A stretch of 35,886 nt of DNA from positions 1-35,886 of the forward strand of contig JXQG01000016.1 of assembly GCA_001007665.1 (NCBI GenBank), read 5' to 3'. Source of the stretch: Candidatus Synechococcus spongiarum SP3 (lineage in GTDB: Bacteria; Cyanobacteriota; Cyanobacteriia; PCC-6307; Cyanobiaceae). Position 1 is the first letter of the stretch, and each line of letters starts with the position of its first letter. Below, piece by piece: positions 19,291-28,992 of this stretch. The position numbers and the translations under genes are program-made. Under the pieces are notes generated by a model, which was not told the origin of the DNA, searched no databases, and saw only the letters and a list, made by a program, of their open reading frames with translations.

Positions 19291-19330
19291 GCCAAAAGTT
19301 GCACTCTCTTACCGCTTTTTCCTCAAGCCC

Positions 19331-19714
19331 TTAAGGCACCACCAACACAGGGCAGGGGGCCAGTCGGATCAGTTGGCTGGCCGTGGTGGGCACTCTGTCG
19401 TCCACGGTGGTGTCCCGGCTGGCCACCACGATCACGTCGGCGCTCAGCTCATCAGCCACGTCGCAGATCACAAAGGCCGGGTTACCCTGACGCTCCACCA
19501 CGTCACAGGCCACACCAACCTGCTGAAATCCCTGTTGCACTGTGGCCAGCAGTTGCGCCACGGCAGCTTCCGTTGCCATGGCGGGGTTGCCGGGATCCAC
19601 AACGGACACCAGCACCAGGCGGCTGTTGTGCTCCTGCACCAACTGCAATGCCTTGGAGATGGATTCGGCAGCTTCCTGGCTGCAGTCAATGGGGAAGAGA
19701 ACTGTGGCGAACAT
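19331..19714 (-). CDS. UspA-like universal stress family protein
   Basis: The 127-residue protein has the Usp fold pattern: MFATVLFPIDCSQEAAESIS at the start, LVLVSVVDP, the central DVVERQGNPAFVI and the end APCPVLVVP. The usual ATP-binding G-2x-G-9x-G(S/T) signature before the last strand is replaced by SRDTTVDDRVPTT, so it is probably of the UspA, non-ATP-binding type. The start at 19714 is decided by AAGGAGG (complement of 19724-19730) nine bases upstream; the longer frame has none. It is divergent from pgk across 77 bases. Its cellular role is not readable. Confidence 0.82.
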   Translation of the reverse strand: MFATVLFPIDCSQEAAESISKALQLVQEHNSRLVLVSVVDPGNPAMATEAAVAQLLATVQQGFQQVGVACDVVERQGNPAFVICDVADELSADVIVVASRDTTVDDRVPTTASQLIRLAPCPVLVVP

Positions 19715-19791
19715 AAGGACCAACCTCCTTGCTCTGCGGCCCTGAGTGGGGGCCAACAGGTTAGCCTTCCCCTGAATGGAGATTCCTCCCC

Positions 19792-21000
19792 TTGGCCAAG
19801 CGCAGCATCACTTCGCTCTCAAGCACGGATTTGAGCGGTAAATCCGTATTGGTGCGAGTTGACTTCAATGTTCCACTGGACGACAACGGCGCCATCACCG
19901 ACGACACCCGCATCCGCGCCGCCCTGCCCACCATCCGTGATCTCCTGGGCAAGGGGGCCAAGGTGGTTCTGGCCGCCCACTTCGGGCGTCCCAAGGGGCA
20001 GGTGGTGGACGGCATGCGCCTCACCCCCGTGGCGGACCGTCTCGGCGCGCTTCTGGGTCAGCCCGTCGCCAAAACCGATCGCTGCATTGGTTCTGAGGCA
20101 GCGGCCCAAGCTGCTGCACTCCAGCCTGGTCAGGTGCTGCTGCTGGAGAACGTGCGGTTCTTCAAGGAGGAGGAGGAGAATGATCCCGCCTTTGCCCGGA
20201 AACTGGCGTCCCTGGCCCAGGTGTACGTCAATGACGCCTTTGGGGCGGCCCACAGGGCCCATGCCTCCACCGCCGGGGTCACGGACCACCTCAGCCCCTG
20301 TGTGTCAGGTCTGCTGATGGAGAAAGAGCTGCAGTACCTCCAAGGGGCCATTGAGCAGCCTCAACGGCCCCTGGCAGCCATCGTGGGCGGCTCCAAGGTA
20401 TCCAGCAAAATCAGTGTGTTGGCCAGCCTGATGGAGACATGCGACAAGGTGCTCATCGGCGGTGGCATGATCTTCACCTTCTACAAGGCCCGGGGCTTGA
20501 CGGTGGGCAAGTCGTTGGTGGAGGACGACAAGCTGGAGTTGGCCAGAGAACTGGAGGCCACCGCCAAGGCCCGCGGTGTGGAGTTGTTGCTGCCCACCGA
20601 CGTGGTGGCGGCGGATCGCTTTGCCGCGGATGCCAACCACCGGACGGTCCCTGTCGACGCGATTCCTGAAGGCTGGATGGGCCTGGATATTGGCCCGGAC
20701 TCCGTTGCCACCTTTCAGAAGGCCCTGGAAGATTGCCGCACCGTCATTTGGAACGGCCCCATGGGGGTGTTCGAGTTTGATGCTTTTGCCGTGGGCACCA
20801 ACAGTATTGCCATGCTCCTGGCCAGACTCGGCGATGCCGGGGCCACCACCATCATTGGCGGGGGCGACTCCGTTGCCGCTGTGGAGAAGGCTGGTGTGGC
20901 CAGCAGGATGTCCCACATTTCCACCGGTGGGGGCGCCAGCCTGGAGTTGCTGGAGGGCAAGGTTTTGCCGGGTGTTGCTGCGCTGGACGACATGGCTTGA
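19792..21000 (+). CDS. pgk: Phosphoglycerate kinase
   Basis: This enzyme interconverts 3-phosphoglycerate and 1,3-bisphosphoglycerate with ATP; in a cyanobacterium it works in the Calvin cycle and in glycolysis. The 402-residue protein is full length. It opens with [20 protein letters not shown]-type sequence, has the [12 protein letters not shown] segment, [34 protein letters not shown], the hinge and nucleotide-site region [19 protein letters not shown] and the C-terminal [11 protein letters not shown] and [14 protein letters not shown]. The start is TTG at 19792 with GGAG about ten bases upstream, and the family-typical MAKRS opening supports it. The gene is convergent with the phycobilisome-like gene 34 bases on. 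Confidence 0.97.
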   Translation: MAKRSITSLSSTDLSGKSVLVRVDFNVPLDDNGAITDDTRIRAALPTIRDLLGKGAKVVLAAHFGRPKGQVVDGMRLTPVADRLGALLGQPVAKTDRCIGSEAAAQAAALQPGQVLLLENVRFFKEEEENDPAFARKLASLAQVYVNDAFGAAHRAHASTAGVTDHLSPCVSGLLMEKELQYLQGAIEQPQRPLAAIVGGSKVSSKISVLASLMETCDKVLIGGGMIFTFYKARGLTVGKSLVEDDKLELARELEATAKARGVELLLPTDVVAADRFAADANHRTVPVDAIPEGWMGLDIGPDSVATFQKALEDCRTVIWNGPMGVFEFDAFAVGTNSIAMLLARLGDAGATTIIGGGDSVAAVEKAGVASRMSHISTGGGASLELLEGKVLPGVAALDDMA

Positions 21001-21034
21001 GGCTCCCCACCCCCGCCGCCGGCATTGGCTGCGC

Positions 21035-21655
21035 TCAGGTGGGATTGCCCTGATCCTGGTGGGCCCGGAAGCCTTGCAGACTGCCGATGAGGTGATCAAA
21101 GCAGGCCACCACTGTGTCACCCGTTGGCTGGTGGACTGGGCAAATCGTCATGGTGTGCTGCTTGAGCAACTCCAGGCCGCGCACCATGGCCCCCAGGGGC
21201 ACATGCAACTCCTGATACAGCAATTCCATGGCCTGGACGCCTCTCGGAGAGGTGAAATCAACGATGCCCGAGGCGGCGCCATATAGCACACAGCGGAGAA
21301 ATTGCCAGAGATCACGCCAGCAGGCAGCCGCCCGAAAGGGAGGGTACAATCCCCCACCGGCCTGGATCAGCTCGGGCTTCTCTTCCAGCAGTTGGCTGCG
21401 GGCCCGAGCCACCAGTGCTTCCGCTTCGGGTTGCAGAAGGGCCACCAGTCTTGCGGCGCTACGGGGATTGCCACTGAGATTGTCCAACTCTTCCGGGAGG
21501 AGTTGGCGGCGCAGCTCATCGGCCTCGGCGAAGATGGTCCGCTGCGCCGTGCTCAAGCGCGGATCTCCGGGCAGGCCAAGGATTCTGGCTTTAGGAATGA
21601 GGGCCAGAGCACGGGCCGAAAGAGAAGCCTGAGGTGTGGAGTGGGCGTCGTTCAT
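21035..21655 (-). CDS. Phycobilisome-like (globin-fold) protein of unknown role
   Basis: The protein has 206 residues. Its central part, [20 protein letters not shown] and [16 protein letters not shown], tracks the phycobiliprotein core motif found in the neighbouring CpeB ([20 protein letters not shown] and onward). Cys112 sits exactly where CpeB has its bilin-binding Cys82, with the following Arg-Asp kept. The Asn/Cys of the GGNCYP loop is changed to GGGLYP. It is therefore a divergent phycobilisome-domain protein that could bind a bilin, act as a chaperone or sense chromophore. Similar genes are, as I recall, conserved beside cpeBA in marine picocyanobacteria without a known function. It and the next small gene are divergent from cpeBA. 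No clear ribosome-binding site is seen. Confidence 0.75.
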   Translation of the reverse strand: MNDAHSTPQASLSARALALIPKARILGLPGDPRLSTAQRTIFAEADELRRQLLPEELDNLSGNPRSAARLVALLQPEAEALVARARSQLLEEKPELIQAGGGLYPPFRAAACWRDLWQFLRCVLYGAASGIVDFTSPRGVQAMELLYQELHVPLGAMVRGLELLKQHTMTICPVHQPTGDTVVACFDHLIGSLQGFRAHQDQGNPT

Positions 21656-21681
21656 GACAAAACGGCAAGGGACGAAGGGCG

Positions 21682-21933
21682 TTAATCGGTCATGGTCCGG
21701 ATCTGTGCCTCCAACTGCCGCAGCACACCGTCCAACCGGTTGAGCTCGTCGTGCTGGGCAATGTTTTGCTCCACCATGCGGCGCGGCAACTTGAGCTTCT
21801 GGCCCATGGCGAGCACATCTGCAGCCAGACGGTCCCGATAGTCGCTCAGTTCTTTGTGGGTGCTCTCCAACTCCTTGCGGGAGGGAGCAGAGTCCGGTTG
21901 GGTCATGGCAGGGGACAAGGCAAGGGCCTGCAT
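21682..21933 (-). CDS. Small helical protein beside the phycoerythrin genes
   Basis: The 83-residue protein is rich in charged heptad-like sequence (SRKELESTHKELSDYRDRLA, VEQNIAQHDELNRLDGVL), suggesting a short coiled coil. I do not recognise a named family. The ATG at 21933 has GAGG five bases upstream; an internal ATG at 21906 is an alternative. It ends 26 bases before the phycobilisome-like gene on the same strand, so the two probably form one transcript, divergent from cpeBA. The location suggests a role in phycobilisome rod assembly or regulation, but that is inference. Confidence 0.65.
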   Translation of the reverse strand: MQALALSPAMTQPDSAPSRKELESTHKELSDYRDRLAADVLAMGQKLKLPRRMVEQNIAQHDELNRLDGVLRQLEAQIRTMTD

Positions 21934-22001
21934 TCAGGCCTCAAGGTTTCCTTCAGCTTGCACCCTTGGGGGGTTCAACGTGGACCATCCCGTAAAGAAA
22001 C

Positions 22002-22020
22002 CTTGCCAAGGGCAGGCAAG
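22002..22020. promoter_or_regulatory. Short hairpin in the cpeBA upstream region
   Basis: CTTGCC at 22002-22007 pairs with GGCAAG at 22015-22020 around a 7-base loop, about 95 bases before cpeB. It lies in the divergent promoter region shared with the small helical gene. It could be part of the cpeBA leader or an operator; no function is shown. Confidence 0.3.
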
Positions 22021-22045
22021 CCCATTCATCCCGTCTGTGCGTTGA

Positions 22046-22690
<645 letters not shown>

Positions 22691-22717
22691 CGGACCTCCT
22701 TAGCCATTCTCTCTTGA

Positions 22718-23248
<531 letters not shown>

Positions 23249-23274
23249 ACAGACTTGGGTGACAAAAATCCGAC

Positions 23275-23301
23275 AAAAGGGCACCCCGGTGGTGCCTTTT
23301 T
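23275..23301 (+). terminator. Rho-independent terminator of cpeBA
   Basis: GGCACC and GGTGCC form a GC-rich stem around a CCGGT loop at 23280-23296. The stem is extended by A-T pairs from a preceding AAAA and a following run of five T. It begins 26 bases after the cpeA stop and 43 bases before cpeZ. Confidence 0.85.
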
Positions 23302-23343
23302 GTTGGCTTGCAGACATGATTCCGCTTGTGCTGACCCTGGCCC

Positions 23344-23943
23344 ATGGCTTTGGATGATCTCTTCCATCAACTCCGCCACCCCAACCCCAACATGCGCTCA
23401 CGGGCCACGGTGACCCTGGCCCAGAGCGATGATCCAACGGTGGTGCCCCGGTTGATGGCCATGCTCAGTGAGTCGGACATTCCCCTGCGCCGGTCTGCAG
23501 TAAAAGCCCTTGGCACGGTGGGGGAGCGTGCTGTGCAGCCCCTGACGGAACGCCTGGCCAGGACCGACGACCTCACCATTGGCTCCAGTTGTTGCAAAGC
23601 CCTGGCCCAGGTTGCGGACCAGTGGGCGGGGCTGCAGTTTCCCGATGCCACCTTGGATCTGTTGTGCCACAAAGCCCTTGAACCCAATCCTGTTGTGCAG
23701 ATCACCGCTGTCATGGCCCTGGGGGAGATGGGCGAGCCCGCCCTGCCACGGCTGCAGAAGATCTTGCAGGAAGGAGATGTGGCAGTTCAAGTGGCCTGCA
23801 TCAACGCCTTGGCAGGGTTGGGTCTGGACGCTGCCCAGGCGGATTTGCAAGCCCAGGCGGTCAACGAGGCGGCCGACGCCTATGTGCGGGAATCTGCCAC
23901 CGCCGCCCTGGCCCGCTGTTCCATGGCTAAGACCCGGTCCTGA
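23344..23943 (+). CDS. cpeZ: HEAT-repeat bilin lyase subunit CpeZ
   Basis: The 199-residue protein is built of HEAT-like repeats. It opens LFHQLRHPNPNMRSRATVTL, and further repeats are seen as VVPRLMAMLSESDIPLRRSA, NPVVQITAVMALGEMGEPAL and DAYVRESATAALARC. Length, the opening motif and the ending match CpeZ, which acts with CpeY as an E/F-type lyase/chaperone attaching phycoerythrobilin to CpeA/CpeB. It follows cpeA past a terminator, so it depends on read-through or its own promoter. Its last 17 bases overlap the end of cpeF on the other strand. Confidence 0.85.
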   Translation: MALDDLFHQLRHPNPNMRSRATVTLAQSDDPTVVPRLMAMLSESDIPLRRSAVKALGTVGERAVQPLTERLARTDDLTIGSSCCKALAQVADQWAGLQFPDATLDLLCHKALEPNPVVQITAVMALGEMGEPALPRLQKILQEGDVAVQVACINALAGLGLDAAQADLQAQAVNEAADAYVRESATAALARCSMAKTRS

Positions 23944-24844
23944 ATTCCTCTTCGGGGCCCGTCTCCAGGCTGCGTCGCAGCTGGGTGACGGCCAGCGCCA
24001 ACACGGTGGCCAAGGGACCATCCCCTTCCCGCTGTTGCGCCACCTCCAATGGGGGCAAGCCAGCCCCGTTGCGGCACTTCATCAGCGCCAGGGCGCCGTT
24101 TTTGCGCACCTCCGAAAACGGGCTCTCCAAGCTGGCTGCCAACACAGGAAGAAAGCGGGGATGTTGCAGTTTGCCGAAGGCCGTGACAGCTTCCGCCTGC
24201 ACCTCTTCCGAGGGATCTTCAAGGGCCTGGTGAAGCAGGGTGAGGGCTTCTTGGTCGTCACTGTTTTGAATCTGGTCCCCCAACGCCCCCACAACGGCAG
24301 CCCGCACGTCCACCAGGGGTGACTCCATGGCGGGCCGCAACTGCTCGGCCCCCCGCGCCCCAATGCTGGCCAGGGCCCAAGCCGCCAAGCCCTTGCAAAA
24401 AGCGCTGGTGCGAGGATCCTCCAGGATGGTCAGCAGCAGGGGCACAGCCTCCCCCCCCAGCTCGGCCAAGGCGCCGGCAGCCGATCCCTGCACAACCGGA
24501 TCCGGATCCTCTGTCAAGGCCTCTCCCAATGTGGCCATGGACTTTGGATCCTTGATCAAGGTGAAGGTTTTGGCAGCGGCCCGCCGTACAGCAACGTTCT
24601 CGTGTTCCCGCAGGGCATGGCGCAAAAAAGGCGCCGCCGGCAGGCCAATGGCCGCAAGTCGCTCGGCAAAGCCAAACCGCACCAACCCCCGCTGATCCCC
24701 CAGGCCCTCCACCAGTCGGGCCAGAATTGCTCCATCCTGGTCAGGGAAGGCCCCTGCCGCCAACTGGGCGCTCACCGCAGCCAGCAGCATGTCGTTGTCC
24801 TCGGCGGAGAAGGTGGCGCCGCCTGTCCGGTCTGTCCCTGCCAT
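23927..24844 (-). CDS. cpeF: HEAT-repeat phycoerythrobilin lyase, CpeF/MpeU/MpeV type
   Basis: This 305-residue HEAT-repeat protein carries GLGDQRGLVRFGFAERLAAI, VAVRRAAAKTFTLIKDP and DPDPVVQGSAAGALAELGG, followed by VDVRAAVVGALGDQIQ. That pattern and length fit the CpeF/MpeV branch of E/F-type lyases, reported for attachment of the doubly linked bilin at CpeB Cys50/Cys61, matching the cysteines in the adjacent CpeB. MpeU, an isomerising relative, cannot be excluded from sequence alone. It is convergent with cpeZ (17-base overlap) and divergent from cpeY across 74 bases. The ATG at 24844 has only a weak ribosome-binding site. Confidence 0.78.
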   Translation of the reverse strand: MAGTDRTGGATFSAEDNDMLLAAVSAQLAAGAFPDQDGAILARLVEGLGDQRGLVRFGFAERLAAIGLPAAPFLRHALREHENVAVRRAAAKTFTLIKDPKSMATLGEALTEDPDPVVQGSAAGALAELGGEAVPLLLTILEDPRTSAFCKGLAAWALASIGARGAEQLRPAMESPLVDVRAAVVGALGDQIQNSDDQEALTLLHQALEDPSEEVQAEAVTAFGKLQHPRFLPVLAASLESPFSEVRKNGALALMKCRNGAGLPPLEVAQQREGDGPLATVLALAVTQLRRSLETGPEEEFRTGS

Positions 24845-24918
24845 GACTCATCATGCCTGCCCCAGTATTGTGGCGCGCCTCCGGACAGGGATGCGCTGAG
24901 GGGGCCGGGCAGGGGAGA

Positions 24919-26256
24919 ATGACTGCCTGCCCCAGCATCACCGTGGACCCGAACCGTTTTCAGAACCTGTTTCCAGGCCTTAGCCAGGCGGAGGCTTTGG
25001 CCACGTTGCGCAAGCCTCTGGAGGCGTTGGAGGACGTGAGCGACCGCTACCTGGCTGCCGCCCACTTGGTGAATTTTCCAGATGAGCAGACCATTGCGGC
25101 GCTGATGGCCTGCGCTGCTGATGATCACCCGGCCCAGGCCCAGCGCATTGCCCGACGGAAAGCAGTGGAAAGTTTGGCCCGCCTGGGGGCCCGGCAGGCA
25201 TTGCCCGTGATTCAAGGCTGCCTGAACAGCGAAGACACCTATCTGGTGGAGAACGCCGTCTGGGCGCTGGCTGAGCTGCAAGCGCAGCCAGAAGCTGTCG
25301 CTGATGTCCTCTTGCAATTGTTGCAGGATGGGCGACACAATCGCCGGGTGGTTGCACAAACCGCCGCCCATCTGGGAATTCAGGAGGCCGTTGCTCCCCT
25401 GGAAGCGCTGCGGCAGGAGGAGGACCCGCTCCTGGCCACGGCAGTCACCGCCGCCCTGGCGCGGCTGACCGGCAACAGGGAGGGTCTGGCCGATCTGGAG
25501 AGCTACCTGCTCCATGGGGATGTGACCGTACGCCGTGCGGTCATTCAGGATTTGATGGATGCCCAGGCCTTCGGCGCCTTGGCGGCCATTGCGGCTGCAC
25601 CGGTGTCACCTGTGTTTCGTTTGCGGGGTGTTCGTCATCTGGCAGATCAACAGCGCCAGCACGGCGTTGCCCAAGCCGGTGTTCTGCTGCCGCTGGTGGA
25701 CCGGATCCTGCTGGACGATCCGGACGCCATCACCCTGGTGCATCGTTACGACACCACACCAGGCCTGGACTTTCTGGTGCAAGAACTCTATGGCACGGAT
25801 TTCGGGCGTGTCTACCTGGCTGTGGCTACCCTCATGACATCCTCCAAAGCCGATACGCTGGCGGCCCTGACCCGGAGCTTTGCCGACCGGGGATGGAATG
25901 ACTACGGGGCCCACTACCATATGATCAAGCTCTTTGGCTGGCTGGGAGATCCCCAGCCGCTGCCGCTGGTGCGGGAGGCCCTGGCCAACCGTCGCCCCCA
26001 GTTTCAGAAATCACGTCCGGCGGCAGCCTTGACCCTGGCCCGTTTGGACCCCCAACAGGGGGGGGCGGCACTGCAGGATGCCGCCTGTGAAGGGTCCTTC
26101 TGGGAATTGCGCTACGCTGCCCTCATGGCCCTGGAGCAACTGGGTCTGCCAGCGCCTTTGTCCGCCCTGGCAGACTCTGATTGGCTGGTAGCCTTGCGGG
26201 CCGAGGCGATGGCCGCGGATGAACCGACCCATTGCGGAGATGCTGGCGCCCTCTAG
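24919..26256 (+). CDS. cpeY: HEAT-repeat phycoerythrobilin lyase CpeY
   Basis: The 445-residue protein has repeated HEAT units: LSQAEALATLRKPLEALEDV, VSDRYLAAAHLVNFPDEQTI, ARRKAVESLARLGARQALPV and VRRAVIQDLMDAQAFGALAA. The C-terminal domain carries HRYDTTPGLDFLVQELYGTD and WNDYGAHYHMIKLFGWLGDP. This is the CpeY/MpeY-type architecture and size; CpeY ligates phycoerythrobilin to CpeA Cys82 with CpeZ. The MpeZ/MpeY isomerase relatives are similar, but no PE-II genes are here, so CpeY is preferred. The start at 24919 has AGGGGAG one base upstream, unusually close; a frame opening at 24853 is possible but not family-like. It is convergent with glgP. Confidence 0.85.
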   Translation: MTACPSITVDPNRFQNLFPGLSQAEALATLRKPLEALEDVSDRYLAAAHLVNFPDEQTIAALMACAADDHPAQAQRIARRKAVESLARLGARQALPVIQGCLNSEDTYLVENAVWALAELQAQPEAVADVLLQLLQDGRHNRRVVAQTAAHLGIQEAVAPLEALRQEEDPLLATAVTAALARLTGNREGLADLESYLLHGDVTVRRAVIQDLMDAQAFGALAAIAAAPVSPVFRLRGVRHLADQQRQHGVAQAGVLLPLVDRILLDDPDAITLVHRYDTTPGLDFLVQELYGTDFGRVYLAVATLMTSSKADTLAALTRSFADRGWNDYGAHYHMIKLFGWLGDPQPLPLVREALANRRPQFQKSRPAAALTLARLDPQQGGAALQDAACEGSFWELRYAALMALEQLGLPAPLSALADSDWLVALRAEAMAADEPTHCGDAGAL

Positions 26257-26299
26257 ACGTCACACATCACTGGCCAGCATCACAGCAGCAAAAACCACT

Positions 26300-28831
26300 T
26301 CAGGCAATCCCAGGCAACTCACATTTCACCTCTACGGGGAAGGGCTGGGCTTTCCAGATGTGTTCACAGTACTCCCGAACAGAGCGGTCTGAGGAAAAGA
26401 AGCCATTGCGCGCACTATTGAGTAGGGACATGCGATTCCAGCGGGGACGATCAAGCCAGGCTTGGCTCACATCTTCTTGGGCGCGTAGGTAGTCCGTAAA
26501 GTCAGCAAAGACAAAGAAGGGATCGTCATTGGTCAAGTTGTGAATCAAGGGCTGAAACATTTCTCGATCACCATTGCTGAAGTGTCCTTGCTGCACCAGG
26601 TTCACCACCTGTTGCAGCAAGGGCTGCTGAGCCAGGACCTCCCGGGGGCGGTAGCCGTCTTGACGAAGGTTTTGCAGTTCCGCTGCCGTATAGCCGAAGA
26701 GGAAGAAATTCTCCTCGCCTACCCGATCGCGGATCTCCAGATTGGCTCCATCAAGAGTGCCAACGGTGAGAGAGCCGTTTAAGGCGAATTTCATATTGCC
26801 GGTGCCGGAAGCCTCTTTCCCCGCTGTAGAAATTTGCTCGGAAAGATCAGACGCTGGATAGATCGACTGACCTGTGGTGACGTTGTAGTCTGGCAAAAAT
26901 AGCACCCGCAGACGGCCATCCATATCCGGATCGGAATTGATGGTGTTTGCAATGCCGTTGAGGAAGCGGATCATCAGCTTTGCCATGTAATATCCCGGTG
27001 CTGCCTTGCCACCGAACAGGACGGTACGGTAGGGCATATGGTCAGCGCAGCCCTCTTTGAGGCGCACATACTGGGCCGCCACTTGAAGCGCATTGAGGTG
27101 CTGCCGTTTATATTCATGAATCCGTTTGACCTGCACGTCAAAGAGGGAGGCGGGATCCACCAGAATGCCGGTGCGGCGGTGAATGATGCTGGCGAGGTTC
27201 CGCTTGGCGGCCAGGTGTGTCTGCTCCCAGCGCTCCAGGAAACTCTTGTCGTCTTGAAATGCCTCCAGCTTGCTCAGTTGGTCCAGGTCTTGAATCCATC
27301 CCTCGCCAATCACCTCGTTGAGCAGTGCTCGCAGCTTGGGATTGGCCAAGGCCAGCCAGCGCCGGGGGGTGACGCCGTTGGTGACGTTGGTGAACTTTTC
27401 CGGCCAGAGGGCTGAAAATTCCGGCATCAGGTTTGTTTTCACCAACTCACTGTGCAATGCCGCCACACCGTTGATATGATGGGAGCCAATGGTAGCCAAG
27501 TGGGCCATGCGGACTGCTTTATCCCCATCTTCATCAATGATGGAGAGTGTTCTCAGAATCTGATTGTTCCCCGGATAGCGCAGACGCACCTGCTGGAGAA
27601 AGCGCCGGTTGATTTCATAGATGATTTCCAGATGCCGCGGCAGGAGGGAGGCAAACAGCGGCAGATTCCACTTCTCCAGCGCTTCAGGGAGCAGGGTGTG
27701 GTTGGTGTAGGCCAGGCAGCGACTGGTGATGCCCCAGGCGGTACCCCATGGGAGGTGTTTCTCGTCAATCAGCAACCGCATAAGCTCCGCCACGGCAATG
27801 GCGGGATGGGTGTCATTCATCTGAATGGCCCAATGCTGAGGAAACTCCTCCAGGGGGATCTGCCGCTTTTCAAAGGATCGCAGCATGTCCTGAAGCGAGC
27901 AGCTCACAAAGAAGTGCTGTTGCTTGAGGCGCAGGCGACGACCCTCGTCGGTGCCGTCATTGGGATAGAGCACCTTGGAGAGGGTTTCCGATCCCACCTT
28001 TTCCTCGACGGCGCCGTAGTAGTCGCCGATGTTAAAGGCGTAGAAGTCGAAACTCTCGGTGGCATCAGCGCGCCAGAGACGAAGACGGTTGCAGGTGTTC
28101 ACCTGGTACCCCAGAACCGGCACATCGTGGGGGATGCCAATGGCGTGCTCTGTCGGCACCCAGCGGGAATGGTAGTGGCCCTTGGCGTCGGTATAGCTTT
28201 CGGTATGGCCGCCAAAGCCCACGACACAGGCCTCGTCCGGTTGGGGCAACTCCCAGGGCCATCCGGCCTTCAGCCACTTGTCCGTAATTTCCACCTGCCA
28301 ACCATCGCGGATCAGCTGGTCGAAGATGCCAAACTCGTAACGGATGCCGTAGCCCACGGCCGGCACCTGCAAACTGGCCAGAGACTCCATGTAGCAGGCA
28401 GCCAGCCGCCCCAGACCACCATTGCCCAGTCCCGGTTCTTCCTCCACCTCCAACACCGTATCCAGACTCTGGACACCAAACTGTTGCAGGGCCAGAACTG
28501 CGGCTTCTTCAATCCCCAGCATGACCAGGTTGTTGCCCAACTGAGGGCCGATGAGGAACTCTGCCGAGAGATAGGCCACGGTCTTGCGAGGTGTTTCTCG
28601 CAGGGCCTGCTTCCCCGCCAGGTAGCGCATCATCAGTCGATCCCGCACCGCATAGCTCAGGGCCATGTAGAGGTCATGCTTGGTGGCGCTTGGCGCCAGC
28701 TTCCCGAGCGTAAAAAACAAATGCTCGGTCATTCCGTCGAACAGTTCGCTGGCTCTGAGGCCACTGCGCTCCGGATCCGCGTAGCAACCAGGCGTTGGAA
28801 GACGGAACTCTGCAGGCGTTGGATTGGTCAT
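26300..28831 (-). CDS. glgP: Glycogen (alpha-glucan) phosphorylase
   Basis: It releases glucose 1-phosphate from glycogen and uses pyridoxal phosphate. The 843-residue protein is full length. It shows LYMALSYAVRDRLMMRYL near the N-terminus, the GNGGLGRLAACYMESLA motif, IQMNDTHPAIAVAELMR, VTNGVTPRRWL, VKRIHEYKRQ and the cofactor site KEASGTGNMKFALNG with the PLP lysine near K681. The frame opens at 28897, but ATG 28831 (MTNPTPAEFRLPTPGC) matches the family start. The gene is divergent from the antiporter gene and convergent with cpeY. Glucose 1-phosphate made here would need a phosphoglucomutase; the pgm copy in this window is a relic. Confidence 0.96.
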   Translation of the reverse strand: MTNPTPAEFRLPTPGCYADPERSGLRASELFDGMTEHLFFTLGKLAPSATKHDLYMALSYAVRDRLMMRYLAGKQALRETPRKTVAYLSAEFLIGPQLGNNLVMLGIEEAAVLALQQFGVQSLDTVLEVEEEPGLGNGGLGRLAACYMESLASLQVPAVGYGIRYEFGIFDQLIRDGWQVEITDKWLKAGWPWELPQPDEACVVGFGGHTESYTDAKGHYHSRWVPTEHAIGIPHDVPVLGYQVNTCNRLRLWRADATESFDFYAFNIGDYYGAVEEKVGSETLSKVLYPNDGTDEGRRLRLKQQHFFVSCSLQDMLRSFEKRQIPLEEFPQHWAIQMNDTHPAIAVAELMRLLIDEKHLPWGTAWGITSRCLAYTNHTLLPEALEKWNLPLFASLLPRHLEIIYEINRRFLQQVRLRYPGNNQILRTLSIIDEDGDKAVRMAHLATIGSHHINGVAALHSELVKTNLMPEFSALWPEKFTNVTNGVTPRRWLALANPKLRALLNEVIGEGWIQDLDQLSKLEAFQDDKSFLERWEQTHLAAKRNLASIIHRRTGILVDPASLFDVQVKRIHEYKRQHLNALQVAAQYVRLKEGCADHMPYRTVLFGGKAAPGYYMAKLMIRFLNGIANTINSDPDMDGRLRVLFLPDYNVTTGQSIYPASDLSEQISTAGKEASGTGNMKFALNGSLTVGTLDGANLEIRDRVGEENFFLFGYTAAELQNLRQDGYRPREVLAQQPLLQQVVNLVQQGHFSNGDREMFQPLIHNLTNDDPFFVFADFTDYLRAQEDVSQAWLDRPRWNRMSLLNSARNGFFSSDRSVREYCEHIWKAQPFPVEVKCELPGIA

Positions 28832-28992
28832 ATCCGGGAGAACAAGGAACAGGCGGCGGTGGCCCCTGGCTTCAAACACTGATGCTAGCGAGCACAAACC
28901 GAGCAGTTGTTAAACTCTCTCGGAAGCTTTTGACGCACCCTGTGGCGTGCCTGTGGCACGCTTATGGTGGCAAACCGTTTGTGCCCGCAACG

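Noticed and set aside
27452-28882. Plus-strand open frame of 476 codons
   Set aside because: It is antisense to glgP, which carries complete phosphorylase motifs; no protein family is visible in the shadow frame.
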